From: an uncultured bacterium | GTDB taxonomy: Bacteria; Patescibacteriota; Patescibacteriia; 2-12-FULL-60-25 | Length of the DNA stretch: 64,000 nt | Reading direction: 5' to 3' | Assembly (NCBI GenBank): GCA_937949995.1 | Contig: CALFEO010000033.1 | Coordinates: 1-64,000, forward strand | Shown: one piece after another, positions 1 to 9,198 of the stretch | How the letters are laid out: every line of letters starts with the position of its first letter | Numbering within the stretch: position 1 is the stretch's first letter | Program-made: the position numbers and the translations under genes | Notes under the pieces: generated by a model | Seen by the model: only the letters and a program-made list of their open reading frames with translations | The model's database searches: none | Told to the model about the DNA's origin: nothing

Positions 1-168
1 GTGAGAAATCTCCACTGTTATTACCAACCAAATAACAATTTGTCATTTCGAACGAAGGTGAGAAATCTCCACTGTTATCACCGACTTAAGTTTTACAAGC
101 GAAGATTTCTCGCCTTCGTTCTACGCCTGAGGCTGATGCGCCTGAGGAGCAGAAATGACAAAAGGGTT
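1..168. repeat. Nested direct and inverted repeat
   Basis: A 21-nt motif (GTGAGAAATCTCCACTGTTAT plus CC) occurs at 1-27 and again at 58-84. TGTCATTTC at 41-49 is inverted at 152-160, and a 19-nt arm at 50-68 is inverted (one mismatch) at 103-121. The transcript would fold into a long imperfect hairpin. It resembles dispersed intergenic repeats built on GTCATTTCGA..GAAATCT words seen in many bacteria; that resemblance is from memory. No gene is supported here. Confidence 0.75.
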
Positions 169-197
169 TAATACGAAATTCGAGGTTCGTGGTTCAA

Positions 198-295
198 GTT
201 GGTTACGGCAGATCCTCCCCCCGCCCGCCTCGCAAGCTAGAGCGTTGCGGGCAGGCAACCTCCTTAATAAGGAGGTGCTCCGTGTAAGCTATTCC
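198..295. repeat. 98-bp dispersed repeat, copy 1
   Basis: Nearly identical to 39005-39100. It contains a C-rich run, an imperfect GCCCGC..GCGGGC inverted pair, and the palindrome ACCTCCTTAATAAGGAGGT, which holds both a perfect SD and its complement. The text on its 3' side (AGTTCCTAGTTCC words) is also shared with copy 2. Confidence 0.85.
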
Positions 296-440
296 AGTTC
301 CCAGATCCTAGTTCCTAGTTCCAAATTCGTGGTTCTTCGCCTGAAGCGAATTCATAGTTCGAAGTTCGTGGTTCGTAATTCGCCGTTTGACGTTAGACAT
401 TAGACATTAGACATTAGACATTAGACGTTCATGATCCATG
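296..440. repeat. Low-complexity GTTCG words and 7-bp tandem repeat
   Basis: Runs of GTTCGTGGTTCG-type words are followed by a tandem array of the 7-mer TAGACAT at about 394-426. The same GTTCG words recur at 29.8 kb and inside dinB. No gene is visible. Confidence 0.7.
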
Positions 441-465
441 GTTCGAATTTCTCGGTTCGATGTGT

Positions 466-471
466 TATAAT
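466..471 (+). promoter_or_regulatory. -10 box TATAAT, near-leaderless start
   Basis: A perfect TATAAT ends 8 nt before the ATG at 480 and no SD is present. Transcription would start at or next to the start codon, so a leaderless mRNA is likely. Confidence 0.6.
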
Positions 472-479
472 CTTAATTA

Positions 480-773
480 ATGCCTACCAATCCGTTTATT
501 CGTCCACTGCCAAAAGTGGTGTCTCAATCAACCGCGGCTCCGGCCGTTTCTTCTTCTTCGGTTTCGCAAACCCCAAAAATATCCCGCGGTATGGATGGCG
601 GTGAGCGCGCTAAAAGCATACAGGCCATAGCCAACGATATTCAAGCCCGCACCGCTCGCATCGAGCACTTGCGCATCATGTCTGAAAAGATGCAGCAAGC
701 CGTAAAAAGTTCACCGCAAAAAAATTCTTCGCGCATCGCTTTTTTGGCCGGTCAATTAAATCAAGATTTTTAG
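480..773 (+). CDS. Small hypothetical protein, helical
   Basis: 97 aa, not recognised. The N-terminal half is Ser/Pro/Ala-rich and probably disordered. Residues ~40-80 are charged and look alpha-helical or coiled-coil. No signal peptide or membrane segment. The ATG at 480 is chosen because of the TATAAT 8 nt upstream. Four bases separate its stop from the next small gene, so the two probably form one transcript ending at the hairpin at 1041. Confidence 0.6.
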   Translation: MPTNPFIRPLPKVVSQSTAAPAVSSSSVSQTPKISRGMDGGERAKSIQAIANDIQARTARIEHLRIMSEKMQQAVKSSPQKNSSRIAFLAGQLNQDF

Positions 774-777
774 AACT

Positions 778-1017
778 ATGTACACACCCGAATCTTACAA
801 TCCCGTACAAGAATCCCAACTGTCTCCGGAGCTGATTTCTATATGTGAAAAGGGTATGGCTGATATTAAATCGGCGCAAGAAAATTTTGACTATATCCTT
901 TCCGCCCTGGATCGTAACGGAGTTAATGACGAGATACGTCCAGCCTACATGCAAATCATGCTGGTCGAGCAAGAGCTTGCCCGGCATGAAAAAGCTCTCA
1001 AAACATACATTTCTTGA
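778..1017 (+). CDS. Small hypothetical protein, helical
   Basis: 79 aa, not recognised. Mostly helical and acidic, with no cysteines apart from one near the N-terminus, no signal peptide and no membrane segment. It follows the 97-aa gene by 4 nt and is presumably co-translated. The size and helical pairing suggest that the two products might bind each other, but nothing in the sequence proves it. Confidence 0.6.
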   Translation: MYTPESYNPVQESQLSPELISICEKGMADIKSAQENFDYILSALDRNGVNDEIRPAYMQIMLVEQELARHEKALKTYIS

Positions 1018-1040
1018 GTAATGGTATAATTAAAATTAAA

Positions 1041-1062
1041 CCGGCTTTAGGCCGGCTTTTCT
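1041..1062. terminator. Bidirectional intrinsic terminator
   Basis: CCGGC-TTTAG-GCCGG hairpin followed by CTTTT on the plus strand. The minus strand also has an A/T-rich tail. It lies between convergent genes and overlaps the stop codon of the P-type ATPase. Confidence 0.7.
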
Positions 1063-3575
1063 GTTTGATAGGGAATTAATATCTTTAATAATTCTCCAAA
1101 AAGTAATGGCAGTGTACCTATTACCGCTGCACCCAATAAAATCCACAAGGGGATGGTTTCAAAGCCGAATTTATTATTTATAGCCGGCACATAAATTATA
1201 ATCAATAACCCCATGATCACACTTGAGTAAACAAATATAAACGCTTTGTTTTTATAGAAACTTCCGATTTGTCCAAATAATCTTTTCTTGCTTCCGGCTG
1301 TCAGCACCAGCAATAAATTGGTCCAAACAATCAAGCTAAAAGCGACTGTGCGCGCCTGCGGGGCGGTACAGCCCAAATCCAAAGCGGTTTTATAAACAAC
1401 AAAAGTAAGTACAAAAATCACCGCTCCGGTTAAGCAGACGCGAATCAACTGTCTCAAAGTTATCAAAGGTTTTTTTTGATTGCGCGGCTTGCGTTTCATG
1501 ATATCTTTTTCCGCCGGAATGCCCTCAAACACCAAAGAACAAGTCGGATCTATAATCAATTCCAATAAAACAATGTGTATGGGAGTAAGCAAAATCGGCA
1601 AACCCGAAAGAGGAATCAATAAGGCTGTTAAAATGATATAAACATGAACAATAAAAATATAACTCACGGCTTTTTGGATGTTGTCGAATATCCTTCGTCC
1701 GTCTCCCACGGCCTGTACGACCGTAATCAATCGGTCATCCAATAAAGTGATATCGGCCGCCTCTCTGGCAACGTTTGTTCCTCTTTTTCCCATGGCAATG
1801 CCGATATCCGCATCCTTTAACGATGGAGCATCATTCACTCCGTCTCCAATCATTGCGGTTACTTCGCCTCTGTTTTTTAAGGCGGTTATTATTTTTAATT
1901 TTTGCTCGGGATTTATGCGCGCAAAAACATGGATTGTTTCCATGGCTTTTATCAGTTCATTTTCCGTCATCGCGTCCACTTCAGATCCGGTAATAGCTCC
2001 CCGGCTCGTTGAGATTCCGACGGATTTTGCGATATGTAATGCCGTTTGCGGATGGTCTCCGGTTATCATGCGCACTCGTATTCCGGCTTGTCTGGCTATT
2101 GTTACCGCCTTCTTGGCATCTTCTCTGGGCGGATCTCTGAATCCCAGCAAGGAAACAAATTCAAAATCATTAATTTTAACAAGTCCTTGAGGCAAGTTTT
2201 TATCTTTTAGTGTTTTCTGCGCCGTGGCCAAAACCCTCAATCCTTTGCCGGCCATGGTATCGATCACTTGGATCAATCTGTTTTTTTCTTGCCTTGTCAA
2301 TGAGCATCTTTCTATCACATTTTCTGCCGAACCCTTGATGGCTAAATGATTATTTTTCTGTATCAGCCACACCTGGCCCATAAATTTTAATTTATGATCA
2401 AAACCGTATTCGCGGATTAAATTAATTTTCGAAAATACTTTTTTCGGTATAAGACCGATTTTTTTGCCTGTCTCATGAATCGAGATATCCATCGAATCAA
2501 AAGGATTTGTTTGCGTGGCCATCAGTGCGGTTTTTAATATGGTTTGCAGTTTATTTTTATCGGCGCTGATTTTATCTGCGGGGATTAATATGTTTTCCGC
2601 ATATATCTCCTCCAGCTTCATTCTATTTTCGGTTAAAGTTCCGGTTTTATCCGTGCAAAGAGTGGTTATGTGCCCCAAAGTTTCAATGGCATTGATTTTT
2701 CTGACCAGAGTCTGTTTTCTTGTCAGCCTGTAAGCGCCAAGCGCCGCAAAAACCGTTAAAATCACCGGAATTTCTTCAGGTATAACCGAAATCGCCAAAG
2801 TCAATCCTTTTAATAAGCTGTCTATAATATCGTTGCTTGAGATATATACTATCGTCATTAGTAATACGCAGGCCAATGCTCCCACGATTCCGAATATTTT
2901 TATTATTTGTTTTATTTGTTTTTGCAGTGGAGTCGGAGTTTCCTCTATTTTTGCCAAAGAAGTACCGATTTTTCCGTATTGAGTTTTCATGCCTATGGCG
3001 GTAACTTCAATCACAGCCTGACCGGAAATAACCAAAGTTCCTGCTAAAACCGTGCATTTATCATTTTTGCATTTGGTTTTTTCGCTCTGTTTATAAATCG
3101 CTCCGCTTTCTCCGGTTAACAAGGATTCATCCACCGTAAAATTGGATTCCGCTTTTATCACTCCGTCTCCCGCAATTAGGTCTCCTTCTTGGGCTATCAA
3201 ATAATCACCGCGAACCAGATTATCACTCGTGACTGTTCTTATTTTGCCTTGACGGATTACTTTAATTTTCGGCGTTGAAAGATCTTTCAATGCTTCCAAG
3301 GCCTTATCGGTTTTACGCGCTTGATAAATATCGATTCCTATTATAACCATTACACCGGCTATCATGAGCCCGCTGTCCCACGTGCTTCCGATAATCAAAT
3401 ACAAAACGGCCGCTATTAAAAGTAATAACAGCATCGGTTCATCAATAATTTTGCGCAAATATAAAAATACGCTTTTACGTTCCTTTTCGTATAGTTGATT
3501 TGAGCCGTACCGGTTTCGGCTGTTTTCAGCTTGCGCTTCGGTTAATCCGGTGAAATCTTCATAAGCGATTGGCAT
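1047..3575 (-). CDS. P-type cation-transporting ATPase
   Basis: 842 aa, full length for the P2/Ca2+-ATPase-like family. An N-terminal cation-ATPase domain (~1-45) is followed by paired membrane helices (~47-84 and ~230-285) with the actuator motif TGES at 154-157 between them. Helix 4 carries PEEIP (266-270), where SERCA-type pumps have PEGLP. The phosphorylated Asp is D309 in DKTGT. A TGD motif, GDGVNDAP hinge and C-terminal membrane helices follow. It pumps a cation across the cytoplasmic membrane using ATP. Ca2+ is the default guess, but the changed helix-4 motif leaves the ion open. It stands alone, convergent with the two small genes. Confidence 0.92.
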   Translation of the reverse strand: MPIAYEDFTGLTEAQAENSRNRYGSNQLYEKERKSVFLYLRKIIDEPMLLLLLIAAVLYLIIGSTWDSGLMIAGVMVIIGIDIYQARKTDKALEALKDLSTPKIKVIRQGKIRTVTSDNLVRGDYLIAQEGDLIAGDGVIKAESNFTVDESLLTGESGAIYKQSEKTKCKNDKCTVLAGTLVISGQAVIEVTAIGMKTQYGKIGTSLAKIEETPTPLQKQIKQIIKIFGIVGALACVLLMTIVYISSNDIIDSLLKGLTLAISVIPEEIPVILTVFAALGAYRLTRKQTLVRKINAIETLGHITTLCTDKTGTLTENRMKLEEIYAENILIPADKISADKNKLQTILKTALMATQTNPFDSMDISIHETGKKIGLIPKKVFSKINLIREYGFDHKLKFMGQVWLIQKNNHLAIKGSAENVIERCSLTRQEKNRLIQVIDTMAGKGLRVLATAQKTLKDKNLPQGLVKINDFEFVSLLGFRDPPREDAKKAVTIARQAGIRVRMITGDHPQTALHIAKSVGISTSRGAITGSEVDAMTENELIKAMETIHVFARINPEQKLKIITALKNRGEVTAMIGDGVNDAPSLKDADIGIAMGKRGTNVAREAADITLLDDRLITVVQAVGDGRRIFDNIQKAVSYIFIVHVYIILTALLIPLSGLPILLTPIHIVLLELIIDPTCSLVFEGIPAEKDIMKRKPRNQKKPLITLRQLIRVCLTGAVIFVLTFVVYKTALDLGCTAPQARTVAFSLIVWTNLLLVLTAGSKKRLFGQIGSFYKNKAFIFVYSSVIMGLLIIIYVPAINNKFGFETIPLWILLGAAVIGTLPLLFGELLKILIPYQTEKPA

Positions 3576-3674
3576 TTATATATTTTATCAATAATATGCA
3601 TTCAAGTCTAAGTTTATAAATATCAATACCTTCAGATACGGCAAAATCGATTTCAGTAAACATTTCTATTGATG

Positions 3675-3680
3675 TATAAT
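3675..3680 (+). promoter_or_regulatory. -10 box TATAAT, leaderless start
   Basis: TATAAT ends 6 nt before the ATG at 3687, so transcription would begin at the start codon. The -35 region is weak. This supports 3687 over the upstream in-frame TTG (3669) and ATG (3672). Confidence 0.55.
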
Positions 3681-3686
3681 CGTTTT

Positions 3687-4661
3687 ATGTATAAAAAATG
3701 GTACACCGTGCTCGCACAATCTTACATTGTAATAATGGTAGTCTCTTTGGCCATAGGACTTTTTTTTCCTTGGTCAAAGCGGCTCGTTCCCTGGACAACC
3801 GTGATTTTACAAATAATATTTTTCATCTCCAGCCTGAAAATGCAACCCGAATTGGTTTTGGACGGATTTAAAGATTGGAAATATTTGGCTGCTGTCAATT
3901 TTTACATGATGATTTTATTGCCGGCGGTTGTTTGGCTTCTTGTCTTGTTTTTACCGCATGATTTGGGATTGGCTTTATTTCTCTTGGCTGCCATGCCCGC
4001 GGGAATGACGGCGCCGCTTTTGGTCGAAGTGGCCGGCGGCAAGCAATCGACGGCTATGATTATTGTGGTTACCACTTCTCTGCTGGCTCCTTTTACAATT
4101 CCGTTGTTAACCAAGTTTTTTTACGGCACTTCTGCGGCGGTTGATGCATCGGACATGTGTATTAAGCTGGTAATGGTTATTTTTATTCCGTTTCTGCTGG
4201 CTTTGGTTGTTCGTCGTTTATTTGCCGAAACAGTGGCAAAAATCAATCCCAAAACCAAACCGATCTCTCTTTATCTTTTGGGTTTGTTGATTATCGCCGT
4301 AATTTCCGCGCAATCTGAAAATATTTTTGCTTTATCCCACAATTGGTGGCGTTTGATTATCTTCATCGGCGGGTTGTTATTGTTTATGCTTATAATGCAT
4401 TTTGCCGGTTATTACGGTTTTTGGTGGAAAAATCATGCCGAAAAAAATACAACTTCAATCACGCTTACTTACATGAATTTTGTTTTGGCGATCTATTTGG
4501 CCGGCGAATTTTTTCCCACTCCCGAAGTTTTATTGCCTCTTGTACTTATCATTATCCCCTGGGCAACATTTTTACCCGCTTGGCAAAACATCTCAAACAA
4601 ACTCAATAATCACGCAAAACACCCATCTCGCAAATCACGTCGAACCGGCCTTAACCTCTAA
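3687..4661 (+). CDS. Bile acid:sodium symporter-family (BASS) membrane protein
   Basis: 324 aa with about 9-10 hydrophobic segments and almost no soluble domain, typical of the BASS / arsenite-permease superfamily. The MPAGMTAP segment (~110) and following GGK fit the conserved unwound-helix region of this fold. The C-terminus is basic. The substrate cannot be told: organic anions, or related solutes in bacteria. The start follows a leaderless-type promoter. It converges on the DUF4173-like gene with only 23 nt between stops and no clear terminator. Confidence 0.75.
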   Translation: MYKKWYTVLAQSYIVIMVVSLAIGLFFPWSKRLVPWTTVILQIIFFISSLKMQPELVLDGFKDWKYLAAVNFYMMILLPAVVWLLVLFLPHDLGLALFLLAAMPAGMTAPLLVEVAGGKQSTAMIIVVTTSLLAPFTIPLLTKFFYGTSAAVDASDMCIKLVMVIFIPFLLALVVRRLFAETVAKINPKTKPISLYLLGLLIIAVISAQSENIFALSHNWWRLIIFIGGLLLFMLIMHFAGYYGFWWKNHAEKNTTSITLTYMNFVLAIYLAGEFFPTPEVLLPLVLIIIPWATFLPAWQNISNKLNNHAKHPSRKSRRTGLNL

Positions 4662-4684
4662 AACACATGTGCCGAATTCACAAA

Positions 4685-6199
4685 TCAATTGCTCAACGTT
4701 TGCAAAGATTCAAATGCCCACAGATCTGATAACGACAAACCTAAAATGTTTTCTTTGATTTTCTCTTTAAGCAAAGATTTGTCATAATCAAGGGAATTAA
4801 CAAGATTTTGGCGGTTAAAATCGTTGCTCCAATATTCGGTTGAGTTGCTGGTAGCTATCCATTCATTCGGCCAATTGGTTTTGGTCAACGATACCAATTC
4901 GGGCACCGCGTCCGAGCTTAAACGAACATTCAAATAATGTATATCCAAAAATTGCGCTTTTCCCGATAAATATCTTTCAATATTATACCTCGCAATCAAT
5001 CCTTCGATATTAAACACCATTACGGTCGAAGTTAATATCAAGCTTCCCAAAAAAACAACTTTGGCCAATTGCGAATAATGAATTTTCAGTAAGGCGCCCA
5101 ACGCTCCGGCTGTCAAAACCAAGGCTATTAACATGATGCAAAACGCAGCCCAGAACCGCGACAAAGTTAAGCCGTACGCATCAATATAAATCGACAGCCG
5201 GCTTATTGCGGAGCTTAATATCACTCCGGTTTGTACTATTAGAGCCACTGATAAAATCCGTGTGGATTTTCCTCGCATGTTCGTTGCTCGATAAATGAAC
5301 AAACAAATCGCAAATACCAAACCGGCCGCAAACAACAATTCAAAAAAACCGCTTCGTGCATAATCCGCGTATGTAATCCCTTGCGATTGAATCAATTCTT
5401 GTCCGCCAAAAAAATACGCAGCCTGAAAAATCGAAAATACGGCGAACAGAAGATTTAACATCACCAAAAAAACAGCCAGAGTGGTTTGATTTATCCAGTT
5501 CCAAACATTGATGGCTTTATCTTGAACGGCTTTGTTTTTTCTTAAGATCATCGTCAGTCCCGAGGCAATAAAAAACAAAGCTATGATAAAGTCGCGCAAA
5601 AGCTCAACAATCCATTCGTCCGTAATCGCCGAACTGAAAAATGATTCAAAAGTTTTGGCAAATAAATCATCGGCCGAAGAAAATAATGCCGTGAATATAA
5701 ACAAAAAGGGGATGGAAATACAAATTCCCAAAACTATTGAACCCAATTTTTTATCATTTTTTACCTTGGCGATGTGAGTGTTCAATGCCCCATACGGCCA
5801 GAGCAATTCCATGATAAGCCGTCGCGGCCAAAAACTGATTACATCGTTAAAAGGTATTTTCGGCCTTGTGTACCAGTAGGCGAACATGGTCAAAGATCCC
5901 AGAGTGAGTAAAAAAGCCAAGGCTCTGGACACACCCCCCGCATATAATAAGTGAGTGGTAATACCCATGGCTGCCGGCACTAAAAACAAAAACGCCCACT
6001 TATTTTTTTGGCATTTTTCCAGATGCGCGATAAGTATCATACCGATCGCCAACACTAAAGAAAATAAAGCGAAGCCAAAGCCGAATGCATGATCCGGGAT
6101 TAAAAAATGAAATGCGAACGTACACGCCAGCGCTATTCCCAATACCGCCAAGGCCGTATTGGTTTTGATATCCGGGCTTAATGCGTTTGATTCGGACAT
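4685..6199 (-). CDS. DUF4173/DUF4153-like polytopic membrane protein
   Basis: 504 aa from the ATG at 6199; an in-frame ATG at 6262 would add 21 residues. About 12 hydrophobic helices are followed by a ~100-aa soluble C-terminus. YADYARSGFFEL and the tail segment with ARYNIERYL and LSSDAVPEL match the DUF4173/4153 family, whose function is unknown. It is on the membrane by composition and is transcribed away from the next minus-strand gene. Confidence 0.75.
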   Translation of the reverse strand: MSESNALSPDIKTNTALAVLGIALACTFAFHFLIPDHAFGFGFALFSLVLAIGMILIAHLEKCQKNKWAFLFLVPAAMGITTHLLYAGGVSRALAFLLTLGSLTMFAYWYTRPKIPFNDVISFWPRRLIMELLWPYGALNTHIAKVKNDKKLGSIVLGICISIPFLFIFTALFSSADDLFAKTFESFFSSAITDEWIVELLRDFIIALFFIASGLTMILRKNKAVQDKAINVWNWINQTTLAVFLVMLNLLFAVFSIFQAAYFFGGQELIQSQGITYADYARSGFFELLFAAGLVFAICLFIYRATNMRGKSTRILSVALIVQTGVILSSAISRLSIYIDAYGLTLSRFWAAFCIMLIALVLTAGALGALLKIHYSQLAKVVFLGSLILTSTVMVFNIEGLIARYNIERYLSGKAQFLDIHYLNVRLSSDAVPELVSLTKTNWPNEWIATSNSTEYWSNDFNRQNLVNSLDYDKSLLKEKIKENILGLSLSDLWAFESLQTLSN

Positions 6200-6362
6200 A
6201 ATTTTTAATGTTAATGAATTTTTATCGCCTCTCGTTATAATGATATCGACGTTCAATTCCACTCTTCACTGTATACCCGATTAGCTTAAAAAGCCAATCC
6301 ACTTCATAATTCATGATTTAAACAAAATGAATCCCGATTGCTCAAGATTCATTTATATATCC

Positions 6363-7487
6363 TTATTTGGTGAGTTCTTTTAAGGTCAAACTTTGATGAA
6401 TTCTTGTGAATACTTTTTCCAGCCCTGTTTGCCCGGCGGTTAATTGACAGGCTGTACCGCTTATTCCTCCAAGCAAGTCTTGCGGAGGATTAACCATTTC
6501 CATGGTCACGGTATTTTCTCCGGGATTATTTCCGGAGTCAAAACCCAATATGTGTTTAAAAGCATATTGGATTCCTGTCAGTTCAAAAGTTCTCAAGCTT
6601 TTATATTTTTCATCGGCAGTATTGTCCGATTTGGGAATGGGGCATGTCATCGATGCTGTCAATTTGTTGTTTTCGTCATAAAATTCAACCCACCTGTGTC
6701 CAACGCCGGCATCTTCTTTGACTGTCCAGTCGGCCGGATATTGGAATGAGTAAACATCTCCCGAATAATCATTCCACTTCTCTTTATATTCGATGCTTTT
6801 GTAAATCTTATCAAATACTTCAGAAACATCATTTTGGTATTGGGAAAATATTTGCATGGCATTCCTTGGATCAAACATGTTGACGATTTCGTCTTCATGG
6901 TTAACTGTCGATACAATGATAGTATCCAAATATCGGTTGTTCATTTCCTGCTCCGGCTCACCATGCCAATACTTTACCGTAAAGGTCGATTCTTTGTTTT
7001 TGATCACCCTCTCTTTTTCGGTAATCTTATATCCCGGGTAACCGGTAGTGGGCGGCGGACTGACTATTGTTGCAACCGTACGTCCTTCTTTATCTTGCAA
7101 TAACAGAGTCGCATAAGCCTCTTCGGTCGCGGGCCAAACAGCTGTCCAATCGGCGGGTAATTCCAGTGCGAATCCGTTGTACTCAAAATTTTTCCATTTC
7201 AGAGGCATGGGTATTGTTTGATTCGACGGTTTTTCGTCTCGATTTATTGTCAGAGATGGTGCTGTGCCGGATGCCGCGATTAACTCGGATAATGTTTCGT
7301 TGTCTGCGGTTAATACTCTTAGTGCTTCAGGCTGTTGCAGTGTATCTTTGCCAAGTAAAGCCTGAATCCCCTTGGTCACCAAGGGAATTTGAACTTTTTG
7401 TCCACCCGCAAATGACAACGAAGCCACAGCTAAGACTGAAATTATTATCGCCAATCCTCCAATAATATAAGTGTTTGCTTTATTCAT
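6363..7487 (-). CDS. Membrane-anchored extracytoplasmic protein with repeated YxFxYPADWT motifs
   Basis: 374 aa. One N-terminal hydrophobic segment (residues ~7-27) acts as a signal or anchor. The rest is soluble, and two segments have the pattern aromatic-x-aromatic/Leu-x-(Y/L)PADWT (~130-140 and ~250-260). This suggests two related beta-rich domains reminiscent of PsbP-like folds. Not recognised further. It is probably exported and faces outward. Upstream DNA toward the 7667 gene holds divergent promoters. Confidence 0.6.
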   Translation of the reverse strand: MNKANTYIIGGLAIIISVLAVASLSFAGGQKVQIPLVTKGIQALLGKDTLQQPEALRVLTADNETLSELIAASGTAPSLTINRDEKPSNQTIPMPLKWKNFEYNGFALELPADWTAVWPATEEAYATLLLQDKEGRTVATIVSPPPTTGYPGYKITEKERVIKNKESTFTVKYWHGEPEQEMNNRYLDTIIVSTVNHEDEIVNMFDPRNAMQIFSQYQNDVSEVFDKIYKSIEYKEKWNDYSGDVYSFQYPADWTVKEDAGVGHRWVEFYDENNKLTASMTCPIPKSDNTADEKYKSLRTFELTGIQYAFKHILGFDSGNNPGENTVTMEMVNPPQDLLGGISGTACQLTAGQTGLEKVFTRIHQSLTLKELTK

Positions 7488-7565
7488 AGATTTGTTGCTT
7501 TTATGATTATTGTTTTCAAAACGCCTTTTGTTGTTGTTTTATGACAAAATAACGTCATAACACCA

Positions 7566-7593
7566 TTGACAAATCCGTTTAATTGGCTATAGT
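7566..7593 (+). promoter_or_regulatory. Sigma70-type promoter TTGACA-16-TATAGT
   Basis: TTGACA at 7566-7571 and TATAGT at 7588-7593 have a 16-nt spacer. The predicted transcript begins near 7600, leaving a ~67-nt leader before the strong SD (AAAGGAGG) and the ATG at 7667. Confidence 0.75.
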
Positions 7594-7666
7594 AAATGAA
7601 ATTTCCAATAAGGAGGCTATTCGCGGACGGAAATCGTTTTGCAGTACATTAACAAAGGAGGGCACC

Positions 7667-8574
7667 ATGAAGAATAGGCGCATGGAGTTGGGCGGTCAGA
7701 TTAAATTGAGCAGGGTTGTAAAACCGGCCCCGCCTCAATTTACGGATTGGCTTGGCAAGGCTGCTGTAGACGGCAGCCGCTTTGCTCCCAACTTTCTGGA
7801 ACTGCATCCCCGTGAAGTATACAGAGCTATGCAGTTGCAGATGGATGCTTATAAAAGCTTATGCAGACAAAACACGGCCGTATGCAATGCCGTTATGTCC
7901 GCATTCCACTATTCTTTGGCTCAAACCATCCTAGTCAATCCCGACGAAGAAAGTTGGCTGACAAGAAAGGGCTTGCTCTCTTCCATCGAATCACAGAACC
8001 GCATGGTTCAAGCTCTTCTTGGTCTCATCGGCGATGACAGAAAAACTCTGCTTCGTCTATGTAAATACACGGATTTCGATCCGGTTGATTGGACATTCCA
8101 CTACCAAGGCTCCATGGCTGTTGCGCGTTTCGCGCAAGCTGCTATCAGATGCGGAGTCAGTGTGCGTTTCGCTAACGCATATCACGACATCAATCGCAAA
8201 ATCGATTTGTTTTCGAACCGCCCTTTGATGGCAGTCCTACGCTGTGCGTGCAAGTAAAATCGCATGGCAATCGCCGCGGTTGTGAGTTTTCCATTCTGAC
8301 TTCGGCTCCGGACAGAACCGCTCTCAGCCAAGAGGATTTCAGAATCCTAAACGGTGTCTGGAGAGGAGTGCAGAATTTTAACCAATGGTACAAGCGTGAT
8401 TGGACGCCCGTGTTGGTCAGGGTCGGCTTTGTCGGCACGAGCATAACCCAGGTTTATGACGAGCAGCTCGAAAAGGATATCTCCGCTTTCTTCAAAGGAC
8501 CGGCAATTTGCCGGCATGGTGAAAAACTTCACCCTTTTGACTGTTCGTTCTATTCAAAACACGCATGCGCATAA
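7667..8574 (+). CDS. Orphan protein read through an apparent -1 frameshift
   Basis: The first open frame (7667-8257, 196 aa) runs out just after CCCTTTG at 8221-8227. The second (open well before its ATG at 8248, to 8574) continues with protein-like sequence. Joining them by a -1 slip at the C-CCT-TTG heptamer gives 302 aa. No family is recognised: no signal peptide, no membrane segment, cysteines scattered. The strong SD (AAAGGAGG, 7 nt before ATG) and TTGACA promoter mark a well-expressed gene. It could be a programmed frameshift, a recent inactivating mutation, or a sequencing error. The two halves are open in frames that differ by one base, and there is no other break. Confidence 0.6.
8221..8227 (+). 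promoter_or_regulatory. Candidate -1 frameshift heptamer C CCT TTG
   Basis: In the zero frame the codons are CGC CCT TTG. The heptamer fits X XXY YYZ, so both tRNAs can re-pair one base back (CCC TTT). The new frame continues to the stop at 8574. A short downstream stem (GCGTGC with GCATG) could pause the ribosome. Confidence 0.4.
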
Positions 8575-8588
8575 AGCATGCGTTTTTA
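8561..8588 (+). terminator. Intrinsic terminator
   Basis: ACGCATGC stem, 7-nt loop, GCATGCGT, then a T run. It overlaps the stop codon of the frameshifted gene. Confidence 0.8.
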
Positions 8589-8628
8589 AATAATCAAAAA
8601 GCTCGAAACCATCGAGCCTAAAGAGAGA

Positions 8629-9039
8629 TTAGATATTTTGTTTACATCGCCGACAGGCGATATGTGTGGAATTCGCGCCGCGCGGTTTTACATTTGAAGC
8701 ACCGCACTTGGAACAAATTACCACATACAACTCCTCAAATACGTTTACCGCCTTTTGGGTCAGGTGGAAAGATCGTTGTTCAGGCTGGTAGCCGAGCAAT
8801 TTTCTATCCATCATTGTACGGATAGCGCTTTTTAATTGCTCGGTCGAGCCTTCGGGCTTTACCGCTTCGGAAATGGTTTGCGCCAACTCTTCGCAAGGAT
8901 CTCCCAAACCGCTGACTTTTTTGGGATGACGCAGTTTTACCATTACATCACGCAACAAATCGTTGTTTGCAACCAAAGTGATGGTTGGCGGACGGCTGCT
9001 GCTGTTTCGGTGTGGCGGCATTGGTTTTTCTGTGCTCAT
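8629..9039 (-). CDS. Small protein with winged-helix-like region and C-terminal zinc ribbon
   Basis: 136 aa from the ATG at 9039, which follows a GGGGGGAGAAAG SD; an upstream in-frame ATG at 9105 lacks one. Residues ~25-105 contain alternating helices and short strands like a small winged helix. The C-terminus has CSKCGA then CRRC, a four-Cys zinc ribbon. Cytoplasmic, perhaps nucleic-acid binding; this is inference. A TTGACA promoter lies on the minus strand around 9075-9100. Confidence 0.65.
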   Translation of the reverse strand: MSTEKPMPPHRNSSSRPPTITLVANNDLLRDVMVKLRHPKKVSGLGDPCEELAQTISEAVKPEGSTEQLKSAIRTMMDRKLLGYQPEQRSFHLTQKAVNVFEELYVVICSKCGASNVKPRGANSTHIACRRCKQNI

Positions 9040-9067
9040 CTTTCTCCCCCCGAAAAAAGTGCGAATG

Positions 9068-9098
9068 AATAATGTATCATACGCTCGATAAATGTCAA
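9068..9098 (-). promoter_or_regulatory. TTGACA promoter for the zinc-ribbon gene
   Basis: Read on the minus strand, TTGACA is followed 17 nt later by an ACATTA/CATTAT -10 region, and then by the GGGGGGAGAAAG SD and ATG at 9039. Confidence 0.6.
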
Positions 9099-9198
9099 TC
9101 GGCAAGGGGATAATGTCTGCATTCTGTTTTTCATGTGCTATTTTCGAGCTCTTGATTAAAAAAGTGGTTCGAGTTAAACTGTTCGCGCAATCATTTTT

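Noticed and set aside
155..403. 82-aa open frame
   Set aside because: It is entirely repeat DNA (98-bp element and GTTCG words) read as protein.
389..426. Possible CRISPR array from TAGACAT repeats
   Set aside because: It is a 7-bp tandem repeat without spacers, and no cas gene is in the window.
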